From: Clostridiales bacterium | GTDB taxonomy: Bacteria; Bacillota; Clostridia; Peptostreptococcales; Anaerovoracaceae | Direction of reading: 5' to 3' | Length of the DNA: 9,959 bases | Assembly (NCBI GenBank): GCA_012799165.1 | Contig: JAAZLU010000252.1 | Location: 1-9,959 of the forward strand | Shown here: piece by piece, positions 1-7,061 of the stretch | Numbering within the stretch: the stretch's first letter is position 1 | Layout: every line of letters begins with the position of its first letter | Position numbers and translations under genes: made by a program | Notes under the pieces: generated by a model | The model's input: only the letters and a program-made list of their open reading frames with translations | What the model was told of the DNA's origin: nothing | Database searches by the model: none

Positions 1-1
1 C

Positions 2-1936
2 AGGAAGAAGGATCTGACCGAGATAATAGGAAGATGCTTCCGCGCGCATGGAAATACTGAAACATCGAAGGTGCTCGATCATATAAAGGATACTGGATTC
101 AAGTACTCCACCCTCGCCGCGATAACGATTTCCGTCGGCGACATGGTAATTCCCGAGAGTAAGCAGGATATAATCGATGCGGCTCAGGAAAAGGTCGATA
201 CCTACGAGGACTATTACAGGCGCGGTCTTGTGAGCGATCAGGAGCGCTACGAGAGGGTAATCCAGGTATGGCACAAGGCCACCGGAGATGTGGCTGATGC
301 CCTGATGGATTCTCTGGGAAGGGAAAATAATCTTTACATAATGGCCGACTCCGGCGCGAGAGGTTCCAAGAACCAGATACGCCAAATCGGAGGCATGCGA
401 GGCCTCATGGGCAACGCCGCCGGTAAGACCATAGAGATTCCGATAACCGCGAACTTCAGAGAAGGCCTTACGGTTATGGAATACTTCATATCCGCCAACG
501 GTGCCAGGAAGGGTCTTGCGGATACCGCTCTTAGGACGGCGGACTCCGGATACCTCACCAGAAGGCTCGTGGACGTCTCGCATAACGTAATCGTAAGAGA
601 GCTCGACTGCGGCACCGATGTGGGCATCGCCGTCAGCGCCTTTACGGATGGCAAGGAGGTAATAGAGCCTCTGCGCCTTAGAATAGTGGGAAGGACGGCT
701 TTGGAAGATATCGTGGATCCGCTGACGGGAGAGGTAATCGTAAAGGGCGGCGAGGAGATAAACGAAGATAAGGCGAAGTTTATCGACGACACTAAGGATA
801 GAGAAGATCCGGCCATGCGCATAAATTCCGTCAACATTCGATCGGTCATGACCTGCAAGTGCAAGACCGGGGTATGCGCGAGCTGCTACGGCAGGAACCT
901 CGCTACGGGAAGTCATGTGAACATAGGCGAAGCGGTTGGAATAATCGCGGCTCAGTCCATAGGTGAACCCGGCACGCAGCTGACGATGAGAACCTTCCAT
1001 ACGGGAGGCGTATCTCTGGCGGCGACCGATATAACACAGGGTCTTCCTAGGGTAGAGGAGCTCTTCGAAGCCAGAAAGCCCAAGGGTATCGCGGAAATTT
1101 GCGAGCAGGACGGCGAGGTGGTTTCGATAGAACTGCGCCCGGATAACAAGACCGAGGTGCGCGTGAGGGGTGAAGAGGAGAGAGCTTATGTAATACCCTA
1201 CGGCGCGAGGCTGAAGGTCAAGGTTGGAGATAAGGTCCTTGCGGGTGAGGGCATCACCCAGGGTCCGCTCAATCCGCACGATATAATGAGGATAAAGGGC
1301 GTTGAGGGTGTATATCAATACCTCCTCAAGGAGGTTCAGAGGGTTTATAAACTCCAGGGCGTCGATATAAACGACAAGCACATCGAGGTTATAGTCTCCC
1401 AGATGCTCTCCAAGTATCGCATCGACGATGCCGGCGACACCGCGCTTTTGCCGGGGGCTCTTTACAGCCTCGTAGAGATAGAAGAAGAGAATGCAGCCGT
1501 GCCTGATGGTGGCGAGAAGGCCAAGTACAAGAGAGAGCTTCTGGGAATTACCAAGGCCTCGCTTGCGACGAGTTCCTTCCTCTCCGCCGCATCCTTCCAG
1601 GAGACGACGAGGGTGCTAACCGATGCCGCAATCAAGGGCAAGCGCGACAGGCTGCAGGGTCTGAAGGAGAACGTCATAATAGGTAAGCTCATCCCCGCGG
1701 GAACGGGCATGAAGACCTACCGGAATGTCGAGGTGGATTACGGCATTAATACAGAATACATGGAATCCTTCAATATCAAAGACGAGGACTTCGGGGAATA
1801 CGAGGAAGACGACTACGAAGGCGGAGAGCTTACCATCGAAGAAGGGGCATCCGATGCCGAGCAGGGGGAGTTTTCCGTGATTCCACCCTCCCCGGAATTT
1901 GCAGGCGAACAAATTGATGAGCTCGAAGTGCTATAA
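2..1936 (+). CDS. rpoC: RNA polymerase beta' subunit, canonical copy (copy 1), 5' end off window
   Basis: This is the C-terminal 644 residues of beta', a catalytic subunit of DNA-dependent RNA polymerase. The frame is open from base 2, and the first residues match the interior of the downstream full-length rpoC, so the GTG at 71 is an internal Val and not the start. Visible in order are the F-loop (MADSGARGS from 341), the bridge helix (about 470-565, with [10 protein letters not shown]), zinc site 2 (DCG near 608 and C-x6-C-x2-C near 854-886), an intact trigger loop at 965-1021 ([11 protein letters not shown], with Met, Arg and His in the catalytic positions), the jaw and the C-terminal clamp segment (LIPAGTGM). 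It ends in an acidic tail rich in Glu and Asp and stops at TAA 1934-1936. If collinear with copy 2, the whole protein would be about 1262 aa. This copy looks fully functional and is probably the housekeeping enzyme. That rpoB lies upstream is expected but not seen. Confidence 0.95.
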   Translation, partial: RKKDLTEIIGRCFRAHGNTETSKVLDHIKDTGFKYSTLAAITISVGDMVIPESKQDIIDAAQEKVDTYEDYYRRGLVSDQERYERVIQVWHKATGDVADALMDSLGRENNLYIMADSGARGSKNQIRQIGGMRGLMGNAAGKTIEIPITANFREGLTVMEYFISANGARKGLADTALRTADSGYLTRRLVDVSHNVIVRELDCGTDVGIAVSAFTDGKEVIEPLRLRIVGRTALEDIVDPLTGEVIVKGGEEINEDKAKFIDDTKDREDPAMRINSVNIRSVMTCKCKTGVCASCYGRNLATGSHVNIGEAVGIIAAQSIGEPGTQLTMRTFHTGGVSLAATDITQGLPRVEELFEARKPKGIAEICEQDGEVVSIELRPDNKTEVRVRGEEERAYVIPYGARLKVKVGDKVLAGEGITQGPLNPHDIMRIKGVEGVYQYLLKEVQRVYKLQGVDINDKHIEVIVSQMLSKYRIDDAGDTALLPGALYSLVEIEEENAAVPDGGEKAKYKRELLGITKASLATSSFLSAASFQETTRVLTDAAIKGKRDRLQGLKENVIIGKLIPAGTGMKTYRNVEVDYGINTEYMESFNIKDEDFGEYEEDDYEGGELTIEEGASDAEQGEFSVIPPSPEFAGEQIDELEVL

Positions 1937-1940
1937 ACCT

Positions 1941-1970
1941 TTGACATTCAAGATGTCGCTTTAATAAATT
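1941..1970 (+). promoter_or_regulatory. Duplicated rpsL-type promoter upstream of rpoC copy 2
   Basis: A perfect -35 box TTGACA (1941-1946) is followed after 18 bp by TAAATT (1965-1970), a 4/6 match to the -10 consensus. The same arrangement (TTGACA, 18 bp, TAAACT) is conserved in the homologous spacer before rpsL, although the bases between the boxes have diverged. That supports selection on the boxes. At this location the only gene it could drive is rpoC copy 2. A weaker conserved pair, TTGATT (2000-2005), 17 bp, TAAAAA (2023-2028), could be a second start. The assignment is by consensus only. Confidence 0.45.
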
Positions 1971-2048
1971 GTGCTTGATATGTGTGGTCTTGCCACTGTT
2001 TGATTTTATCAGACGGTTGCGATAAAAAGTATAGCAAAGAGGAGATTT

Positions 2049-2135
2049 ATAATCATAATCGACCAACTGGTCAGACTAGAAAGAGCAAGTTTCTTAAAAA
2101 GTCTTACTCTCCGGCGCTGTTGAGGCTTCTGTGAC
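2049..2135 (+). pseudogene. Decayed 5' fragment of rpsL between the two rpoC genes
   Basis: The stretch aligns with the beginning of the intact rpsL at 5990 onwards, including its ribosome binding site. The start codon has become ATA (2049-2051). The next codons read Ile-Ile-Ile-Asp-Gln-Leu-Val-Arg against Pro-Thr-Ile-Asn-Gln-Leu-Val-Arg in S12. A one-base deletion near 2093 shifts the frame; after it the sequence reads [10 protein letters not shown] against [10 protein letters not shown] in S12. Homology fades after about 2123, and a TGA in this frame lies at 2132-2134. It cannot make S12. It marks the right end of the unit that was duplicated together with rpoC. Confidence 0.85.
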
Positions 2136-2141
2136 AGTAGA

Positions 2142-2149
2142 GGGAGGAG
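2142..2149 (+). promoter_or_regulatory. Ribosome binding site of rpoC copy 2
   Basis: The purine run GGGAGGAG lies about 8 bases before the TTG at 2157 and fixes that rare start codon. It sits just past the rpsL fragment. The corresponding piece of the intact rpsL coding region (around 6081-6089) also contains AAGGAGAG, so the site may have been built partly from rpsL sequence. The alignment there is too weak to be sure. Confidence 0.7.
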
Positions 2150-2156
2150 AATTCCT

Positions 2157-5100
2157 TTGGAAGTAAGCAATTTCGAGTCATTGCAGATAAGCATGGCTTC
2201 TATCGAAAAGATATTGAGTTGGTCTCACGGCGAGGTAACAAAACCCGAGACTATCAACTACAGAATACTTAAACCTGAAAAGGATGGATTGTTCTGCGAG
2301 AAGATTTTCGGTCCCATGCAGGACTGGGAGTGCCAGTGCGGAAAATACAGGCGCGAGCGCTACAAGGGCATAGTCTGCGACCGTTGCGGCGTCGAGATTA
2401 CCAAGGCCAATGTGAGAAGAGAGAGGATGGGACATATTATTTTGGCCTGCCCTGTCGCTCACAGCTGGTATTTCAATGGAATACCCAGCCGCATAGGTCT
2501 GGTTCTCGACATGTCCCCCAGAACTCTGGAAAAGGTGCTATACTTCGCTTCGTACATAGTGACAGATCCCGGTGAATCCGACCTTCAGTACATGGAGATA
2601 CTCTCCGAACAGCAGTACAGGGAAAAGAGGGAGCAGTTCGGCGGTAGATTCAAGGCTGCCATGGGCGCGGAAGCCATAAGAGAGCTGCTCGCGGCCATAG
2701 ATCTGGACGAACTTGCGGCCGATCTTAGGGAAAAGTTCAAGGAGGCTCAGAGCCAGAAGCGCTTACGCATAGTAAGGCGCCTTGAGGTAATCGAAGATCT
2801 CAGGAATTCAGGGAACCGCCCGGAGTGGATGATACTTGAAGTTCTTCCGGTAATCCCGCCCGACCTTCGCCCGATGGTTCAGCTGGACGGCGGAAGATTC
2901 GCCACCTCCGACCTGAACGACCTATATAGAAGAGTAATAAATATAAATAATAACCTCAAAAAGTCTATTGATTTGGGCGCACCTGAGATTCTTCTGCGCG
3001 GCAAGAAAAGGAATCTTCAGGAGGCGGTGGATGCCCTCATAGACAACGGCCGCCGCGGCAGACCCGTAACGGGTCTGGGAAGTAGGCCTCTGAAGTCTCT
3101 ATCGGATATGCTGAGAGGAAAGCAGGGCAGGTTCCGTCAGAACCTTCTTGGAAAGCGCGTGGACTATTCCGGACGCTCGGTAATAGTTGTAGGTCCCGAA
3201 CTTAAGTTTTATCAGTGCGGACTTCCTAAAAAGATGGCTCTGGAACTATTTAAGCCCTTCATAATGAAGGAGCTGATTCTGACGGAACAGGCTCACAATA
3301 TAAAGAGCGCAAAGCGCATGGTTGAAAAGATCAGACCGGAGGTCTGGGACGTTCTGGACGACGTAATTCAGGATCATCCGGTGCTCCTCAACCGTGCTCC
3401 GACGCTTCACAGGCTTGGAATTCAAGCCTTCGAGCCGGTGCTTGTCGAGGGTAAGGCGATAAAGCTCCACCCGCTGGTCTGTAAAGCTTTCAATGCCGAC
3501 TTCGACGGAGACCAGATAGCGGTTCACCTGCCGCTGTCAGTGGAGGCGCAGGCGGAATCCAGATTCCTGATGCTTTCGGTCAACAATATACTCGCGCCCA
3601 AGGACGGCTCGCCGATTACCACCCCGACTCAGGACATGGTTCTGGGCGTGTACTATTTAACCCATCCGGGCGTATGCGTCAAGGTGGACGAAAACGGCAG
3701 GCGCATAGAGCGCATAGACGAATTTAAGGACGAGGAAAAGAATCGCGCAGACGGCTTCGAAAGGGTACCCGAAAAGGGCGACGGCAAGGTCTTTACGGAC
3801 TATGCGGAGATGCTCATGGCGTATCGCACCAAGAACGTGGCGGTTCATGCTAAGGTCAAGGTGAGGCTCTTTGCGGGCGAAGACGACGAGAGAGGACGCC
3901 TCGTGGAGTCCACGGTCGGAAGGTTCATATTCAACGAGGAGATTACCCAGGATTTGGGCTTTATCGATAGAGATGAGGATTCTTACTCCCTCGAGATAAA
4001 CTTTCTGTGCAGAAAGAAGGACCTGACCGAAATAATCGAAAGGTGCTTCCGCGCGCATGGAAATACCGAAACATCGAAGGTGCTCGACCATATAAAGGAC
4101 ACTGGATTTAAATATTCCACCCTCGCCGCGATAACGATTTCCGTCGGCGACATGGTAATTCCCGAGAGTAAGCAGGATATAATCGATGCGGCTCAGGCGA
4201 AGGTCGATACCTACGAGAACTATTACAGGCGCGGTCTGGTGAGCGATCAGGAGCGCTACGAGAGGGTAATTCAGCTATGGCACAAGGCCACTGGAGAGGT
4301 GGCGGATGCTCTTATGGATTCGCTGGGAGTGGAAAACAACCTATATATGATGGCGGACTCTGGTGCCATTGGTTGCGGAACTCAAATAGGCCGGATTGGG
4401 GGAATGCGCGGACTGGTGGGCAACGCCGCCGGTAAAACAATAGAGATTCCGATAACTGCAAACTTCAAAGAAGGTCTTGTAGCCGCAGAATTCTTTATCT
4501 CTGTCAACGAAGCCAGGAAGGGTCTTGTGGACACCGCTCTGCGTACGGCAGACTCCGGCAATTTTACCAGAAGGCTCGTTGACGTATCGCATAACGTAAT
4601 CGTCCATGAGCTCGACTGCGGCACGGATGAGGGAATTGCCGTCAGTGCCTTCACCGACGGCAAGGAGGTAATAGAGCCTCTGCGCCTGCGTATAGCGGGT
4701 AGAACAGCGCTGGAAGATGTCGAGGATTCGCTCACCGGGGAGCTCATAGTAAAAGCCGGAGAGGAAATCAGCGAGGATCAGGCGAGGTTCATCGACGATA
4801 CCAAGAACAGAGAAGATCCTGCCATGCGTATAAATTCCGTCAGAATCCGTTCGCTCATTACATGCAAGTGCAAAGCGGGAGTCTGCGCGAGCTGCTATGG
4901 CAGGAACTTAGCGACGGGTAGCCATGTAAATATAGGTGAAGCGGTGGGAATCATCGCGGCTCAGTCCATAGGTGAACTAGGTGCTCAACTAACGACGAAC
5001 CCTTTTTATAATGGAAAAGTATTTTTAGCGGCGACCGACTTCACTCAGGGTCTTCCGAGAGTCGAGGAGCTCTTCGAGGTCAGAAAGCCCAAGGGTATAG

Positions 5101-5807
5101 CTGAGATCTGCGAGCAGGACGGCGAGGTGGTTTCCATAGAACTTCGTTCGGACAATAAGACCGAAGTCCGCATAAGAGGCGAAGAGGTGAGAGCCTACGT
5201 AATCCCCTATGGCGCGAGGCTTAAGGTAAAGGTGGGAGACAGAGTTCCTGCCGGAGAAGGAATAACCCAGGGTCCGCTTAACCCGCACGACATAATGCGG
5301 ATAAAGGGCGTTGAGGGCGTTTATCAGTACCTTCTGAAGGAGGTTCAGAGAGTTTACAAACTCCAGGGTGTCGACATAAACGACAAGCACATAGAGGTTA
5401 TAGTATCGCAGATGCTTTCTAAATATCGTATAATAGATGCAGGAGATACTACATTCCTTCCGGGAGCGCTTTACAGCTTGATAGAGATAGAGAAAGAAAA
5501 TTCAAAAGTGACCGAGTCCGGAGAGAAGGCCAAGTATAACAGAGAACTTTTAGGAATCACTAAGGCGTCGCTTGAGACGAGTTCTTTCATTTCGGCAGCG
5601 TCCTTCCAGGAGACGACGAGGGTGCTGACCGACGCCGCCATCAAGGGCAGGCGCGACAAGTTGCAGGGTCTGAAGGAAAACGTCATAATAGGTAAGCTCA
5701 TCCCCGCGGGAACGGGCATGAAAACCTACAGGAATGTCGAAGTGGACTACGGCGTCAATACCGAGTACATGGAATCCTTCGATATTAATAACGAATGGTT
5801 TTGGTAA
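2157..5807 (+). CDS. rpoC: Second full-length RNA polymerase beta' paralogue (copy 2), altered active centre
   Basis: A 1216-residue beta' starting at TTG 2157; the N-terminus ([13 protein letters not shown]) matches normal beta' starts, and TTG starts are known for rpoC in Bacillus. Zinc site 1 is intact (Cys59, 61, 74, 77), as are the Mg loop NADFDGD (446-452) and zinc site 2. Unusual changes cluster in functional modules. In the clamp coiled coil, Ile263, Asn266 and Lys283 stand where E. coli has Arg275, Arg278 and Glu295. In the F-loop, Ile738, Cys740, Gly745 and Val754 are changed. In the bridge helix, Glu785, Val791, Asn802 and Phe803 are changed. In the trigger loop (940-958), Thr947, Asn948 and Tyr951 replace Met, Arg and His. 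The frame stops at TAA 5805, before the acidic tail seen in copy 1. The long open frame and many silent differences from copy 1 suggest it has been maintained. It may be a specialised, antibiotic-tolerant or inhibitory beta', or a paralogue starting to decay. Confidence 0.93.
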   Translation: MEVSNFESLQISMASIEKILSWSHGEVTKPETINYRILKPEKDGLFCEKIFGPMQDWECQCGKYRRERYKGIVCDRCGVEITKANVRRERMGHIILACPVAHSWYFNGIPSRIGLVLDMSPRTLEKVLYFASYIVTDPGESDLQYMEILSEQQYREKREQFGGRFKAAMGAEAIRELLAAIDLDELAADLREKFKEAQSQKRLRIVRRLEVIEDLRNSGNRPEWMILEVLPVIPPDLRPMVQLDGGRFATSDLNDLYRRVININNNLKKSIDLGAPEILLRGKKRNLQEAVDALIDNGRRGRPVTGLGSRPLKSLSDMLRGKQGRFRQNLLGKRVDYSGRSVIVVGPELKFYQCGLPKKMALELFKPFIMKELILTEQAHNIKSAKRMVEKIRPEVWDVLDDVIQDHPVLLNRAPTLHRLGIQAFEPVLVEGKAIKLHPLVCKAFNADFDGDQIAVHLPLSVEAQAESRFLMLSVNNILAPKDGSPITTPTQDMVLGVYYLTHPGVCVKVDENGRRIERIDEFKDEEKNRADGFERVPEKGDGKVFTDYAEMLMAYRTKNVAVHAKVKVRLFAGEDDERGRLVESTVGRFIFNEEITQDLGFIDRDEDSYSLEINFLCRKKDLTEIIERCFRAHGNTETSKVLDHIKDTGFKYSTLAAITISVGDMVIPESKQDIIDAAQAKVDTYENYYRRGLVSDQERYERVIQLWHKATGEVADALMDSLGVENNLYMMADSGAIGCGTQIGRIGGMRGLVGNAAGKTIEIPITANFKEGLVAAEFFISVNEARKGLVDTALRTADSGNFTRRLVDVSHNVIVHELDCGTDEGIAVSAFTDGKEVIEPLRLRIAGRTALEDVEDSLTGELIVKAGEEISEDQARFIDDTKNREDPAMRINSVRIRSLITCKCKAGVCASCYGRNLATGSHVNIGEAVGIIAAQSIGELGAQLTTNPFYNGKVFLAATDFTQGLPRVEELFEVRKPKGIAEICEQDGEVVSIELRSDNKTEVRIRGEEVRAYVIPYGARLKVKVGDRVPAGEGITQGPLNPHDIMRIKGVEGVYQYLLKEVQRVYKLQGVDINDKHIEVIVSQMLSKYRIIDAGDTTFLPGALYSLIEIEKENSKVTESGEKAKYNRELLGITKASLETSSFISAASFQETTRVLTDAAIKGRRDKLQGLKENVIIGKLIPAGTGMKTYRNVEVDYGVNTEYMESFDINNEWFW

Positions 5808-5873
5808 TTTAAAGCGGTTCTTCTAGACTCGGAAGGGATAAGCGAACAAATTAATGAGATGGAAGTGCTATAA
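5808..5873 (+). pseudogene. Untranslated remnant of the rpoC C-terminal tail after a premature stop
   Basis: Directly after the copy 2 stop (TAA 5805-5807) the same frame stays open for 21 codons to another TAA at 5871-5873. Its end, SEQINEMEVL, matches the end of copy 1, [10 protein letters not shown], and the DNA that follows (ACCTTTGACATTCA) is identical after both stops. Copy 2 therefore once ended at 5873. It has lost about 24 codons of the acidic tail by deletion and the last 21 through a new stop. Confidence 0.8.
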
Positions 5874-5877
5874 ACCT

Positions 5878-5907
5878 TTGACATTCATGCGTTTGCTGTG
5901 CTAAACT
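5878..5907 (+). promoter_or_regulatory. Candidate promoter of the rpsL-rpsG-fusA-tuf operon
   Basis: TTGACA (5878-5883) is followed after 18 bp by TAAACT (5902-5907). The -35 box starts just after the ancestral rpoC stop and is perfectly consensus; the -10 box is 4/6. Both boxes are conserved in the duplicated spacer at 1941-1970. Transcription would start near 5914 and give a leader of about 75 nt before rpsL. A second, weaker conserved pair is TTGATT (5937-5942), 17 bp, TAAAAA (5960-5965). Read-through from rpoC is also likely because no terminator is visible. Confidence 0.5.
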
Positions 5908-5927
5908 ATGTCCGTTGTGCGCATTCT

Positions 5928-5952
5928 TGCCGCAGTTTGATTTAACTCGGCA
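5928..5952 (+). promoter_or_regulatory. Hairpin in the rpsL leader
   Basis: TGCCG (5928-5932) pairs with CGGCA (5948-5952), and inside it AGTT (5934-5937) pairs with AACT (5944-5947), with one bulged C and a TGATTT loop. No run of T follows, so it is not an intrinsic terminator. The copy before rpoC copy 2 (about 1990-2016) has lost most of the pairing, so the structure may matter only for the ribosomal operon. Any role in S12, S7 or elongation-factor control is inference. Confidence 0.4.
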
Positions 5953-5989
5953 GTTGCGATAAAAAATATTAGAAGAAAGGAGAAAATTT

Positions 5990-6406
5990 ATGCCCACAAT
6001 CAACCAATTGGTCAGACAGGGAAGAACGAGTTCCGTCAAGAAGTCCAATTCACCGGCCTTACTTAGGAACATGAACAGCATAAGGAGAGTCTATACGACC
6101 ACCAATGCTCCTCAAAAAAGAGGCGTCTGCACATCCGTAAAGACGGTTACGCCCAAGAAGCCCAACTCTGCCCTCAGAAAGGTTGCACGTGTGCGCCTCA
6201 CCAACGGTTTGGAAGTTACGGCTTACATTCCGGGAGAAGGCCATAATCTGCAGGAACACAGCGTCGTTCTAATCAGAGGCGGCAGGGTCAAGGACCTTCC
6301 CGGTGTCCGCTATCACATCGTCAGAGGAACACTGGATACCGCAGGAGTGGCCAAGAGAGCTCAGGCGCGCTCAAAGTACGGCGTAAAGAGACCGAAGAAA
6401 AAGTAG
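5990..6406 (+). CDS. rpsL: 30S ribosomal protein S12
   Basis: 138 residues, starting [12 protein letters not shown] and ending in a basic tail. S12 sits in the decoding centre of the small ribosomal subunit and helps set translational accuracy. The length and the segment between residues about 25 and 41 match the longer Gram-positive form (124 residues in E. coli). The conserved loops [11 protein letters not shown] and [13 protein letters not shown] are present, with unmodified Lys at both classic streptomycin-resistance positions and the Asp that is methylthiolated in some bacteria. The ATG at 5990 has GGAG at 5979-5982, 7 bases upstream. It is the first gene of the str operon here, and its 5' end was copied upstream during the rpoC duplication. 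Confidence 0.98.
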   Translation: MPTINQLVRQGRTSSVKKSNSPALLRNMNSIRRVYTTTNAPQKRGVCTSVKTVTPKKPNSALRKVARVRLTNGLEVTAYIPGEGHNLQEHSVVLIRGGRVKDLPGVRYHIVRGTLDTAGVAKRAQARSKYGVKRPKKK

Positions 6407-6453
6407 GCTCTTTGCAAGGAAGACAAATTATTACAGTTAAATCGGGTAACGAA

Positions 6454-7013
<560 letters not shown>

Positions 7014-7061
7014 CGCAGGCTCGCAGTAAAAGCATTGAGAGTTTAAAGGAAAGGAGGAAGT

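Larger units (their letters stand above)
2..2135 (+). repeat. Tandem duplication, left unit (visible part)
   Basis: This segment (rpoC 3' half, spacer, rpsL start) is a diverged direct repeat of 4011-6077. The offset is exactly 4009 bp across rpoC to the YMESF codons. It falls to 3941 bp at the rpsL start because copy 2 lacks sequence for the acidic tail. DNA identity is roughly 85-90% by eye, with an 82-bp perfectly identical block at 107-188. The left end of the unit lies outside the window. Confidence 0.9.
4011..6077 (+). repeat. Tandem duplication, right unit (part matching the left unit)
   Basis: This is the counterpart of 2-2135. The right unit runs on into the intact rpsL, so the original rpoC-rpsL junction is preserved here, while the left unit ends in a broken rpsL. 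The 82-bp identical block is at 4116-4197. The sharpest divergence is in the F-loop/bridge-helix and trigger-loop codons. Confidence 0.9.

Noticed and set aside
71..1936. Copy 1 as a short separate gene starting at the GTG at 71
   Set aside because: The frame is open upstream to the window edge and the upstream codons match internal beta' sequence; the GTG is the Val of a conserved segment and has no ribosome binding site.
1937..2156. Insertion sequence as the agent of duplication
   Set aside because: The 220-bp spacer is fully explained by duplicated rpoC-rpsL spacer, the rpsL fragment and a ribosome binding site; there are no inverted repeats or transposase remnants.
4974..5030. Trigger-loop patch as a diversity-generating retroelement target
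   Set aside because: The changes relative to copy 1 involve all bases, not mainly adenines, and no reverse transcriptase or template repeat is present in the window.
1..5807. Two rpoC halves as a split gene, intein or intron product
   Set aside because: Copy 2 is complete from start to stop on its own and the copies overlap in sequence; there are no intein or intron motifs at the junction.
5928..5952. Hairpin as an intrinsic terminator after rpoC
   Set aside because: No T-run follows the stem; the next bases are GTTGCGATAAAAAAT on the coding strand.
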